NCBI GenBank assembly: GCA_019671005.1
Contig: CM033732.1
Coordinates: 43,451,392-43,515,391 of the forward strand
Direction: 5' to 3'
DNA length: 64,000 nt
From: Hibiscus mutabilis
Lineage: Eukaryota; Streptophyta; Magnoliopsida; Malvales; Malvaceae
Shown here: piece after piece, positions 11,890 to 23,517 of the stretch
How positions within the stretch are numbered: position 1 is the first letter of the stretch
Layout: each line of letters starts with the position of its first letter
The notes under the pieces: model-generated
What the model was told of the DNA's origin: nothing
Seen by the model: only the letters and a program-made list of their open reading frames with translations
Database searches by the model: none
Made by a program: the position numbers and the translations under genes

Positions 11890-14171
11890 TTCGATATTTG
11901 AAAAGATTTGGAGTCGCCACCGGTCACTTTGGTAGACCGGACACCATAAAAACAACCAGAGATTTGTTCTTTTAAAATTAGGATTCGGGAGTCGGTTACG
12001 TGTGGGGAAGGATTAGCACCCAAAAAACGCCCAATATCGGTACCTTTAATTTTGCGTGGCATATTGACATTTTGAGAATAACAATTCAAATTTAATTTGA
12101 TCATTAATTGAGTTTATTTTCCGAGTAGATATATTTCTTTTATAAGGAAATATATCTTTGATTCGAATATGAGATTAGAAGCACCCCTATAGGCTCAGGG
12201 CACCTCTATTCATATTCAAAAAAATATATTTCCAACATAACAGGTTTTTAATGCATGATTAATTATGATCTTGTTTATTTTAAGTTCTAACTTAAAAGGC
12301 TCTATTAAATTTATATCTTGTTTAATATATGAATATTATTTAATTCCAAAGTTTACATGAGACAACACCCAATTGCTTGAGCACCATCCATATTTAAACT
12401 CCAAAATTATAGATAATATTCCTTATTGATTTAATTTCTTTAATTATTTAAAGTTATAATCTTATTAATGCTCTAATTAATTAATCTAAATTATTTATCA
12501 ATTTCTAGGTTTTTAATGAATATTGAATATTCTACTTAAGAGCTCATGTTGAATAACACCCCATTGCATTGAGATACCATTCAAATTTTGAAACTCCAAA
12601 GTTTTCCATTCAATACCATTAATTTTCTACAATTATCTTCGTAATTGAATTATTAAACTTAATAAGAACATAGAACTAAAGCTCTAAACAATTAATTAAA
12701 TCTAAGAGATTAAATTATCTAACAACTATACTACATGGTTTATTGCTTGTAATAATATTTTAATTGAGTAACATATTTATCTTCGAACTATTAGCTAAAC
12801 CGAGTTCGAGAGAGAATTCATCCTTTACTTACTTCCGAGCTTAGACCAGTGTTTCAAGCTCAATCTAAACTCCCACATACAACTTTCAAACCTTTGCAAA
12901 GTTGAAAACACGTTTCCACTCACCGGCTCGCAAAGCCTCGCTTGCCGATACGACAATTGCGCCTCCAAAGCTTATGAAACCAACGTTCAAGCTTGAGGAC
13001 CAACACCCCTACTTTTATCCATACAAAACAGAGGTACATTGCATCAAAATGCAATCAACACCACAGAAACACTAAGCCTCAACATCCTTTATCCAAATTT
13101 CCCTCCACCACACCCAAAACTACCAACAAACCCCTTCCAAACTTAACCCAGCCACAATCTAACATTTCAACACATCAATTAACATCAACCAACATCTAAA
13201 ACACATCTCTAACATCCTTTTATCTCCAGCATACAATTAACCACCACAACTCCTCAAAAACACATAACTAGCAACCTAGAAAATTAGAGATTCACATAGT
13301 TTTGGGACTCCAATATTAAAACCCATCTATTAACATTATTCAACATCAAAATCATGATTAAAATCAATCAAGAACCCATCAAAACAGAACCTATATGAAA
13401 ACCCTTCAATTAAATCAATTAAACCCTAATTAAATCAACTTTCCATAATTAACACATCAAATCAAGTTAGAAAACATGTGTAAAGGATCAATAACTTGGG
13501 AATTTCAATAAAGAACCTTGTATTAGAAGAGAAGAACGAACCTCACCTCTAATGGCAGGTTTTCTCCTTAATTAGGTGATTTTCAAAGCCAAAACAATAA
13601 GAAATTAAGTTTATTTTGTTAGAAAACTATTATAAACTAAATTGGAATTAAAAGATTGATTAAAAGAGAATTTTACCTAAAGATTTTGAAGAGAGAAGAT
13701 TTTTGGCTGAAGAGAATTGGAGAGAGAAATCTTTTTGTGAAAAGGTAATTATTTAAAGTTTGTTTTAATGATTTTAATTATCCAATTATTCCCTAAGCCT
13801 TTTTATTTTATTTTAAAATCATTTAAAATAGTTAATTAAGGGAAAAAGCCTGATATTAGACCCTTGGGTAAATAGCTCCTTAAAGATTCAAAGTTTTGAC
13901 CATTTTCAAAACAGTCACTAAAATAGTTTTAAAACTTTGCATTTTGGTCACTAACCAAAATGTCCACTTTCGAGACCCCTTTTTGAAAATTAATCTCACC
14001 AAAATCATTCCCATATTAAATAACAATTTTAGATAATTTTCCATATTTTAACCCTTTTGAAAATATTTAATCCAATTTAAGTCCCGAAACTGACTAGAAT
14101 CCTCTTATCTGATCCAGCGGACCGTCTAAACCAATCAAAAAACTCCTAGGCCCAAAACTGGGGCGTTATAG
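11890..14171 (-). mobile_element. Ty3/gypsy (Tat/Ogre-like) LTR with primer-binding site, copy 2
   Basis: Duplicate of the LTR at 3528-5797. The minus-strand start is TATAACGCCCC near 14171, and the primer-binding-like GGTGGCGACTCC is at about 11910-11922. It has the same conserved LTR-terminal block and no coding region. Confidence 0.55.
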
Positions 14172-14194
14172 ATGCTTTGCTCCATGTACTCAAA

Positions 14195-16019
14195 TTGAGT
14201 CAAAAGCCTTAGCTATATAGCGATAATGATATTTTTAGATCATACTATGACGAGTAATTAGGGGTTGTGTTGTATGCTCTATCATTATCCTTGAGACAAA
14301 GGACATGGATGAGTTGAATTCCCTTAAAAGAGAGAGAGATAAAATAAAGAGAGGAGATCTCTCAATAGGAAATTCATGGATTGATGACCAAATGCGGGTT
14401 GAATTAAATTAAAGTTCAGAAGGAACTTCATGTTTATATACATTTCCATCGCAGATCAAGTATAGTGGTGTTCATGCATATGGGTCAACTAATAAACTAT
14501 GGTATATTTTGCTTAAATGTTTGCCATTTTGTCCAAACAACATTCATAGCTTCCATTACACATACAATCCACATAGGGGCATCTTGCATTTGAATAAGAA
14601 CAAGTAAGCAGATTTTAAGAAACAAAAGATTTCTTTATATTGCTTTGAAATAGTTTAACATACCGGGACCCTGACGCAAATTAACATCATTGCATGAAAA
14701 GAGGAATGGATGACAATAAGAAACTCATGATTCAAATCAAATTAAAGAAATATTTTTATACATCTTGTTAAGAATGAGTGAGTCTAGGATTAATGAGAAC
14801 GGCTCGTACAAAGAGTTGACGACAATGCTATCAAAACCCCAAGTAGATGTTTGAGGAATGACCGTCAGTGGTGAAATCATAGTAAGGACGATAATGGAGT
14901 CTAAGAATGACGAAGGCATATACTGCATGAGATGACGAGAATGCATGTCAGAAGATACAGGGAATTAGAGTTGGTTTCCGCCAGGATGCTTCGATGATTT
15001 CAACAATGGAGATTGAACTTAAAGATGAGTTCAGGGAGTTGAGGTATGTGCTCATCCTAATGTTGAGATAGAGAAAGACTTGGCACTATAAGCCAAAGAC
15101 AGAAATTGACCTAGACACTCAAGCATCATGTTGAAAGAGATGCATCATGGTTTAACCATAAGAAAACCTCAAACACCAAGGTATGTGAGTTCATCGAAGT
15201 AAGACTACGAGTGCCATTTACATCAAAAATCGAGCTTGTCAGAGAAAAGCAAGAGGATTGCAAAAATATAAGGTCTTTAAGGTGAAAACCCGAAAGGATG
15301 CTTACAGGAAAAAGAAGAAAGCAAAAAGAATGCCAAGATCGATCGACCAGAAATATGAATGTGTTTGAGCAATCTTGAGATGTTTCTATTCATGCATCAT
15401 ACATAGTTAGACATCCCTATTTTAGGAGCATGCTAACTCATACCATCAAATCATTTTGTCTATTTTGACAGGTATGCAAAGACCAGTAAAGATTTTGAAC
15501 TACAACCTCACATTTTGGAGGAATAAATCCTATCAAAGATTTCAATCTGCGACTTCGCTTGTGAAGAGATAAATCTTAGCAAAGAATCAATAGTTCCTAA
15601 ACTCACCCAATCTTAAAAAATCTTTCGGTAGCCTCATAGAGAGATACCATTTTATGCCAAGACGATAAAAGATCGGGGCATCATCTCAAGGTTTTTTGGT
15701 CTTCAGCCTTCTGGGAAGCAGTGAAAATCTTATGGTAGTCTCAAAGCAAGATACCATTTTATGCCAATATGATTCAGAAATTAGGGTATTATCTCAAGGT
15801 TTTTCGGTCTTCAGCTTTCGAGTTCAACAAACACCTTCAGCGAGATACCATTTTCTTAAGATCTTCTGACCTTCAGCTTTTAGAGCAATGAATATCTCTT
15901 CATGCCAACATGACAAGAAATCGGGGCATAAGAAAATAAGGTGCCAGTTTTTAACCTTCCGAGAAGTAGTGGAAATTTTTTTGTACTCACGCTATAAGAA
16001 AACGAGGTGTCATTTCAGA
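14195..16019. other. Non-coding retroelement-derived sequence with about 120-bp degenerate repeats
   Basis: No open reading frame resembles a known domain. From about 15620 to 15930 a degenerate unit recurs about three times, each time with GATACCATTTTATGCCA followed by a TCTTCAGCTTTC-like block. Together with the minisatellite that follows, this resembles the non-coding region next to an LTR in Tat-type gypsy elements. That assignment is inference. Confidence 0.4.
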
Positions 16020-16500
16020 GCAAAAAGTTTTATATAGGAAAAACTTGTAGCTCCAAAACTTCAAAGTGAAAGGTTCTGTATAGGAAGAACCCGTAGCTCC
16101 AGACTTTAAAGAGAAAGGTTCTATATAGGAAAACCCCATATCTCCAAGACTTCAAAGTGAAAAGTTCTATATAGGAAAAACTTCTAGCTTCAGGATTTCA
16201 AGGTAAAAAGTTCTATATAAAAAGAACTCGTAGCTCTAAGATTTCAAAACAAAAGGTTCTATATAGGAAGAACCTGTAGCTCCAGGATTTCAGAGCAAAG
16301 AGTTCTATATAGGAAGAACTCGTAGCTTCAAGATTTCAAGGCAAAAAGTTCTGTATAGAAAGAACTCGTAGCTTAAAGAATCTGCCCCAAAAGTGAAAGG
16401 TTTTATATAGGAAGAACATGTAGCTCCAAGACTTAAAGGTGAAAAAAATTCTATATACGAAGAACTTGTAGCCTAAAGATTTCGTCAAGAAAAAATGAAA
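16020..16500. repeat. Minisatellite, unit about 45-60 bp, roughly nine copies
   Basis: The unit contains GTTCTATATAGGAAGAAC followed by a TGTAGCTCCAAGA-like segment and TTTCAAAG. Copies differ by substitutions and small indels. GTTCTATATAGGAAGAAC is itself a near-palindrome, so each copy could form a small hairpin. It lies just upstream of a putative LTR start at about 16613. Confidence 0.8.
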
Positions 16501-16612
16501 AGTTCCAGAAGAACTCTTGATTTCTAGGCATCAAATAAGGAAGTAGGATAAAATTAGTGCTTATGATTTTTGCTCTATTCTCGTTTCACAAGAACAAACA
16601 AAGATGGACAGT

Positions 16613-18737
16613 TGTAAGCACTATTTTTTTGTCCAGGTATTACTAGTATTATTACTATATTTTAATATTACATTATTATTGTTTAACATTATTATCATTA
16701 TTTAATTATTATTATTATTCCAAAAAAACAATCAATGCATTGGATTTACATGCCACCACGCATGCCCTGGACACCCATGCCTCTACCTGCTCACCCCATA
16801 CCCCTATGATGTACCATCCTCCACAGCCAATATCTCCCTTCATCATCTTTAATAACCATCACTCATCTATTTCTCAATAACCATCACTCACTCTATATCA
16901 ACAAAAAGCTTTAAACTCTTCATCCCTCACGAGAGAACTCTGGCCATTGTTACCATTCCCTCACCTTTACCACTTCCTTAAATCGAAACCACCGTGAACC
17001 TCTATTGCCATACCCGAGACCCCATTTTTAGCCTCATCGTTCTAACCCGAGCTCACCATAGCCACCATAGTCCATCACCCCCTTGAATTGGGAACCACCT
17101 TCACCAAGCTCTCTCCTACCTCAATTGTCACCCATCGACCATCATTCACCACTCCTAAACACTTGACCCATCGGCCATCATCTCCCATCAAACAACTCAC
17201 TCACTTTTACAACCATAAAATCTATCACTATCTTCCCATCACCGTGAATCCATTACCTAAATCACCCATACCCAAGTAAAATCAACAACACCAGACACAA
17301 AGCAAAAGAACGATTAAAAAAGAGAGAGAAAAAAGGCTTACTCTCTGCTTTTGATTCTTTTCTAGTGATTAGAGCCTCCACCCACGAATCCAAATGGTGG
17401 ACGGAGAGCTTACGTCGTGGTGAGTAACATAGTTTGATTTTGGCTCGATCTAACGGTGAAGCGTGTAGATCGGCGGAGAAGAAGTCGACATACTCAAGAC
17501 CTTACCCATTCTGAGATTTTGGCATTTTCTGGCGACTAGAGCCTCATCTTGACGATCCCAATGGTGGGGATGTTCCACTATATGAGGAGAGCCACATATC
17601 CTAAAATCTTGATGATTTGATGGTGGTCAGAGTAAATTCGACAGTGAAAAGCTGAAGGTTTAAGGTCATTTTTTCATGGTATTTGGTTTTTTTGAGAAAC
17701 TGAACCGGTAAAAGGGAAGAAAAGGGTGAGGGTTTCACGACGGTGGTTTCAGCTTGCCAGAATGACTGTCGTAGTGGTGGCAACGTTGGTGTAGAGGCAG
17801 CGGCGGCTAAGGCACTTAGAGCAAAAATATGATCTTTTTTCTAAGAAAAATGTTAAAGACGAAGGAAAAGGGGTGGTCGGGTGCACCTTACCTCAACTGA
17901 ACCGGACGGTTCACTTACTTCGGATCGGACCTGTGCCTGAACCGGATTGCTTAAATCCAATAGACTCTTTTTTAAGCCCAAACCAGTGGGCTATGGGTAC
18001 CCTTTTTATTTTTTGTACATGTTTTAATATTAATAGAATTATGTTGTTTTGGATCACGTGTTTATATTTATTTTAATTCCATTTTATATTGTATTATTAC
18101 TCATTCTATGTTCGATGTTTTTTTGTTAGCATTTTATATATGTATATACGGTATAATATTATATTTATTTTTCTGTTTCATTATTTTACATATTATGTAT
18201 TATGTATATATTGTAGTTTTATATTATGTTTTCCTACAGGTATATTTATTTTGTTAAACCTTTGTAAAAAAACGTTTATATATGTGTGTGTATATAGCTT
18301 CATATATGGTATCTTTATTCTCTAGTACGTATATATCTTATGTATATATTATTTTACATGTTATTAGCATATTTATCTATTCATGCATTTTTATATATTT
18401 TGCGTATTAGTTTGGACTTCAAGATTTCGGTATCCTACTAAGAGTGTCATCCCGAGTTTTCGGGTGTCATCTTCTTTTGGTATTGTAGATCGCGAGGTGT
18501 TTTTATATATATCCGAATTGTATGACATGGCCATGCATACATGTAATTTTAGGGATTAAATATTAGATTAAATAGAATTTCATTTTTATCTTAATAAATA
18601 CGATACGAACCCTTATGTACCAATTTTGGGCGTGATGGGGGCGCGAACCCTTCCCCACTCGTAACCGACTCCCGAACCCAATTTATCTCTGATTTCCTTT
18701 TTGGTGTCTAGTCTACCTTGCTCAAGTGACCGGTGGT
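16613..18737 (+). mobile_element. Putative Tat/Ogre-like gypsy LTR, plus orientation
   Basis: The left edge reads TGTAAGCACTATTTTTTTG after a purine-rich stretch. The right edge (18610-18737) matches the conserved LTR-terminal block of the element at 3528-5797 in inverse orientation, ending in a decayed primer-binding site, CCGGTGGTGACTGC. The interior has no gene; a mid-part (17330-17960) is GC-richer than its surroundings. The borders are approximate. Confidence 0.4.
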
Positions 18738-18739
18738 GA

Positions 18740-19252
18740 CTGCAAGTCTTGATTTTAAAATACGAGTTTTTTTCCAAATTTCCCTCTGAAGTCATTTTTT
18801 TCAAAGTGAGGGATACTACGGATTAATTATTCGTTACATTGATTAGATATTGGTGGCGATGTAGTGAGGGGTTTTGGGGAACCTACCTCTTATGGCGGTT
18901 GTAGTTAGGTGCACCGCATTATGCTTGTGGCATCATATCATGATTCATTGAGGCTTGATTGTGTGTTTCTTAAGATATTGTGTATGACCTATGTTGTGAT
19001 TGTGACTAATGACATGTACGTATGTGATTTGAGATTATGAGAATGTCGTTTTTTTAAATGTTATGTTCATTAATATGTTGTCTTGTATGTTTGTGTGTTC
19101 GGGTCACACTGGACTCCTGGCTGAATTATTTAATTGTTATTTTATTATGAATTACTTTTAAAACATGTTTTGAGTTGTTTACTAGAGAGTAAAATTTTCA
19201 ATTGTGGCTTTCTAAATAAGGCAAAACCGTCTAAGCCGGATTTAGGGTGTTA
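18740..19252 (+). mobile_element. Gypsy LTR terminal fragment
   Basis: The segment ends in GCCGGATTTAGGGTGTTACA, the typical 3' terminus of plant Ty3/gypsy LTRs whose starts read TGTAACACCC. No matching second LTR or internal coding region is adjacent, so it is a fragment or solo LTR remnant. Confidence 0.5.
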
Positions 19253-19712
19253 CAAAACCTATTCAAAATCGATAGAAATAAACAAAATAAATTCATTGTT
19301 TTTTGAGTTTGAGAGTTTTCATATTCAAAGCGTTTGTTCAAAAATTCAAATGGTAACATGCTTCGAAACACATCATCATACGATTGTTGGATGAGATTGG
19401 AGTATTGACTCGTCAAACCTTTTGATGAGTTTTTGTTGGTTTGGAGTGGGTTTTGTGAAAAACTAATCCAATGAAAAGAAATATGAGTGAAATGAGAATG
19501 TTTTGATGTCGATCTTACCATGAATGCCGACCAGTGACAAACAATGATTGACCGTCAACAACGGCTGAAATGTCTAGTGACAACAATAGAATCATTTTAA
19601 GGTTTAGTAGCAAATCGATACACTCCTAAGTCCAGTGTCTAAAATGACACCGTTTTGGCCACGCCATTACAGTGACAAAAACTCAATCTACCTCATCATG
19701 TTATTTGAATAT
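19253..19712. other. Non-coding spacer
   Basis: I see no gene or element. The overlapping short frames on both strands lack domains. Confidence 0.5.
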
Positions 19713-19739
19713 TAACACTACAACAGAACAGGTTTTTAG

Positions 19740-20130
19740 TTTTCTAACCTTATAGCGACGTTTTTAAGCGCCGTTAAAAACACTCATGGCGCTAGATAAA
19801 ACGCAGTGAGAAGTGCCGCTAAATCGAGCGCCACAACAGTTAGCGGAGTTTGGGAACAAAAAACGCCGCAAAAGGTCGAAATCTATAGTAGCGTTTGATA
19901 TGTAAAACGCCACTATAAACTTGTCTTTAGTGGCATTTTTCTTTTGCAAAACGCCGCTATATGTTAGTGATATTTAGGGCGCTTTTATTGACAAACGCCA
20001 CAATAGCCTAACTTTTAGTGCCTTTTTTTTTCAAATGCCGCAAGAACCTAACTTGTAGTGGTGTTTTGTTTTTCAAACGCCACAAGAACCTAACTTGTAG
20101 TGGCGTTTTGTTTTTCAAACGCTGCTAAAC
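19740..20130. repeat. Left subterminal repeat zone of the CACTA element
   Basis: It contains repeated AACGCCGC/GCGGCGTT and AGTGGCGTTT-type motifs in both orientations. A unit of about 43 bp (CAAGAACCTAACTTGTAGTG with TTTTGTTTTTCAAACGC) is tandemly repeated around 20025-20125. The matching right zone is 22870-23125. Confidence 0.8.
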
Positions 20131-20874
20131 TTGATTATAAGGGAATAAAATTATAATAAAAATTAATTTCTATTTCGTCAAAAAATATAAATTACAGATA
20201 CAAAATATTTTTAAATAAAATATTTATTTTATCAAAAAATACTGTCACAATTAACTTAAAATATTTGTTAAACAATATTTATTTTATTACAAAAAGTATA
20301 TTTTGTCGCAATTTAATCCCCTCTACATATGTCGTTCCTAAGCATCTCTTCCCTGATCCGCTACCTCTCAGTCACCATTACCGCCGACCGCCATCCCAAA
20401 TCCCTATACCAAAAAACGTTAAATACGAGAAGTTAATAGCAGTTTTAGATAGTTAAAACAATCAATATGCCTTTTATAAATACTCCAACAGCTATGATTA
20501 AAAGCTTCCATACTTTTGTTTCCTTTTATTATTTCTACTTCCACACAGCATAAAGTTATGAGCATAAAAAAAGTAACATGGAGGGCAAAACAATAATATC
20601 AGAATAAATACTCAAGCCTCTAAGTTAAAACATGGTTTAATGTCATGCTGCCAACCAAAACTGGCAGACGGTTTTGAAGGCATAATGCTCAGTGTATCAT
20701 AAGAGAAGGTTAAATTTTAGCACTTTCACTCATGCCAGAAACATAGACTGAGAACAATCAGCAATTAAGGATTATGTTGTTTGACTAACTCATAAGAAAG
20801 CTTAGAAAGTTTAGAAGTGATCATAACTGAGAATCGCACACCACATGTAATAAATTAAAAAATATACACTATTG

Positions 20875-21795
20875 TCCTTACTCCTAGTTAGAATAAGCCT
20901 TCTTCCATTACTTGATATAGATGTATCAAGGCAAAGAATAGTATCAGTATGACCAGCCAACACATAGGAACACATTGATAAGATCAATCCTGATATGAAA
21001 TTACGACAGAATTCTATCAAATATAACTGGGTAAAGCAACACGAAAAGGGTCAACAAGGAGCACAATTAAATCCAGATTTGAAATCTATGTAGAACATTT
21101 TCAGAATGCATCACCAGCAAGCTTTACTAAATCACATGTTCAAGATTAGTAGCAACAGCTATATATTGTTCTTCTTCATCAAAAAATTTCATATCCACAA
21201 TCTCATCATTGAAACCCACAAGCCTTTTGGTTAATTTTAAAGTTAAGATGCTCTGATGGAGAATAGAAGAGAAACTGTTGATCAGCTGTCACGCAAAGCA
21301 ATCCTTGATCCATGGGCAGCATAACAGAACTTGTGAAACCCCTTGTAGAATCTTCATCCACGTCTGAGTTAACATTAACATCTGAGGATTTCTGCTCGTA
21401 CAATCAAACTGCACTGTCAAAGTAAATGACAAAATAAAATTTATTTAGCATATATCAATGCAAAGACATGTATCTTCATGAAGGAGGCCATAAGAATCAC
21501 AAAACGGCCTCCACATTATTCAAACTAAATTTTAGGACAATACTCCACTTTATTACTCTCCAAAGAATAAAACAAGAAACTACAATAAGAATTTAGGCAA
21601 AATTTATTTTGTACATGTTAAATTAAAGCCGTGTATCCTCAGCGAAATCTCAGAAAGATATCTAAATCGTCAAACTTGAATTTTAAACAACAAACTAGAA
21701 AAAGAATTCCATGCTATTACCCTTCAGAGGTCCAGATGCCTAAAATTACACGTTCATCAGCTGAGATAAAATAAATTGCGGTTGATCCACTTTTT
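20875..21795 (-). pseudogene. Captured exons of a UTP13/TBL3-like WD40 protein gene
   Basis: Minus-strand pieces resemble plant UTP13 (TBL3; TORMOZ in Arabidopsis), a WD40 protein of the nucleolar SSU processome. In gene order they are: ADERVILGIWTSEG (near 21785-21730); then YEQKSSD, a region with LLCVTADQQFLFYSP, and after a frame change LVGFNDEIVDMKFF and NLEHV (21403-21139); then YVLAGHTDTILCLDTSISS and SKDNSV (about 20980-20875). Intron-like sequence separates the pieces, so genomic DNA rather than cDNA was captured. Frameshifts (for example before NDEIVDM and before CSYVLAG) and missing flanking repeats mean it cannot make the parent protein. Family recognition is from memory of conserved motifs; a protein search would settle it. 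Confidence 0.75.
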
Positions 21796-21799
21796 TTCT

Positions 21800-22860
21800 T
21801 TCCACTTTGCTGTAGAATGCCTGCAAAGAAGAACAAAAACCAACTTCAAATCCCTAATAATTTTGCAGAATGCCTGAAGGTGGATCCCAAGTGTCCAGCA
21901 AAGAAACAACTTTCTATTAATACGGATACGATGGGGATGGTAAGTTGCTCGATTTCTAAAATCAAGCAAACACACTGAATCAGATTCATTTGCAAAAGTA
22001 GACCCCCAAACATGAACTCATCAACAAAACTGAAATCCCCTCAAAGAACAAACCTCGAGATTTCAAACAAATGTGATTCATGCTTAAGGAAATACCAAGG
22101 CAAAAAGCTTAATTCCAGTAGACCCCTAGTAAACATATATAGCTCCACTCGAAGAGGAACTTGTAAAATAAAGACACTAAATTAGATTAATCCCATTAAG
22201 AGAAGAAAAACCAACCTTCGAATTCTTCTGGCTCATCGATCTGTAGCATTATCTGCGAATTTAACTCACTAGTTTTTATAGAGTAGCTTATGCATGTGGA
22301 AAACAGTGGAATAGGCAATCAACAATTATATTTCCCACCCTAATTGACAATGCATCCGCAAATTTCAGTTCCAATCTATGCTTTAATTCTATTCTCTTAA
22401 ACCTTCGAGCCACAAAACTATGAAAAGTAAAGACATCTATGAACTCCTGATAATTTTATTCAATACTAACAAAATTAGCCTTACTCATTCAAGTTTGAAA
22501 TAAAAAAAAAAAGCATAATTGACTCGGTTTTTATCACGCTCAGCTAGAAGAAGTCGATTGTATTACCACATAAAGAGGAAACAACAACAAAGAATTAAAG
22601 ATTACGCTTCCCTCCGATCTTTCCCTTGTTGCCGAAACTGTGCTTCTTTTTGGCAGATCAGAGAGGACTCATGGGTTCCGTGCGAGAGAACTCAGAGAGG
22701 AGAGAGTGAAAAAGGACAGTACCACTTCAATCAAATCCCTAATAATTTTGCAGATCAGGTCGGTGCGGCAAATGAATCGGCAAATGTAAAGGAGAGGTTT
22801 CTAGAGTGACGAGAGAGAGCACCGTCGAAAGAGATTTGGGGATTAGGGTGAGGTGAGGGA
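21800..22860 (-). other. CACTA interior of unknown origin, possibly further captured exon(s)
   Basis: On the minus strand near 22255-22218 there is a short exon-like piece MLQIDEPEEFE followed immediately by a GT donor. Around 22700-22590 another short frame reads QKEAQFRQQGKDRREA. Both could be captured 5' exons or UTR of a host gene, but I do not recognise them. The region also holds AT-rich spacer. Confidence 0.3.
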
Positions 22861-22869
22861 GTGTCTGAG

Positions 22870-23125
22870 GGTAAGTTTTACCTATTGCGGCGTTTGCGAT
22901 AAAACGTCACTAAAGAATGAAATTTTTGCGGCGTTTTATTTTTAAAAACGCTACTAAAATGATATCTATTGCGCCGTTTTCTATACAAACGTTACTAAAG
23001 TACTAGTTATTGTGGCGTTTACGACAAAAACGCCGCAAAATTTGTCGTTTTCGAACTATAAACGCCGCAAAATGTAAAAAATTAGCGACGTTTGTACAGA
23101 AAACGTCGCGAAAAGTACCGCTATA
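22870..23125. repeat. Right subterminal repeat zone of the CACTA element
   Basis: It contains multiple TTGCGGCGTTT, AAACGCCGCAAAA and ACGTCGC motifs in both orientations, mirroring the left zone at 19740-20130. It ends at the terminal inverted repeat GGTGTAGTG. Confidence 0.8.
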
Positions 23126-23295
23126 TACCAAGTTTGGTGTAGTGTAACAGTCTAATGCTATAATTGAAACAAAATAAAAGTTTAATGCTATAATTGAAGA
23201 AATTAAAAACTCGATATAAAAAAATATTAAAGTTTAGTGATATATGTTATAATTTATCTTAAAAAAAAGGGGGGGGGAGGGTCAGTTGCAATATT

Positions 23296-23383
23296 TGGCA
23301 GAGAAAACAAGATCAATTGCGATATTATCTCATGCAAGTTGGCAGAGAAAACAAGATCAATTGCGATATTATCTCATGCAAGG
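23296..23383 (+). repeat. Tandem duplication of a 44-bp unit upstream of the BXL7-like gene
   Basis: The unit starting TGGCAGAGAAAACAAG occurs twice back to back (starts at 23296 and 23340) with a perfect or near-perfect match. It lies between the CACTA insertion and the start codon, about 135-220 bp upstream of the ATG. Confidence 0.85.
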
Positions 23384-23517
23384 TCCAGACCATTCAGTGA
23401 CAGACAGTGGTCCTATAATTCATAAGACAATGCACGCGGCCAAGCTCCCACAGAACACTTCCTTGTCTCTTCATTTGTGCCCGTTCTGCTCAGTGCTCAC
23501 AAAACTCAGTCACCGAC

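Larger units (their letters stand above)
8376..14194. repeat. Large segmental duplication, copy 2
   Basis: This is the second copy of 1-5817, in direct orientation. Identity is high in the flanks and LTR, but differences pile up in the GC-rich cores of the two foldback MITEs. Target duplications of both MITEs are preserved in both copies, so the MITE insertions came before the duplication. Confidence 0.93.
19716..23144. mobile_element. Non-autonomous CACTA (En/Spm) transposon carrying captured gene exons
   Basis: The left end is CACTACAACAGAACAGG and the right end, in reverse complement, is CACTACACCAAACTTGG. The 3-bp target duplication TAA flanks both ends (19713-19715, 23145-23147). Both subterminal zones are packed with direct and inverted copies of an AAACGCCGCTA/TAGCGGCGTTT-type motif, as expected for CACTA transposase binding. 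The interior has no TNPA/TNPD-like transposase; instead it contains exons similar to a UTP13/TBL3 WD40 gene. The right end lies 373 bp upstream of the BXL7-like start codon. Confidence 0.9.

Noticed and set aside
22519..22809. 96-codon plus-strand open frame in the CACTA element
   Set aside because: It lies in the captured/interior DNA of the CACTA element and shows no recognisable domain; the minus strand looks more gene-like.
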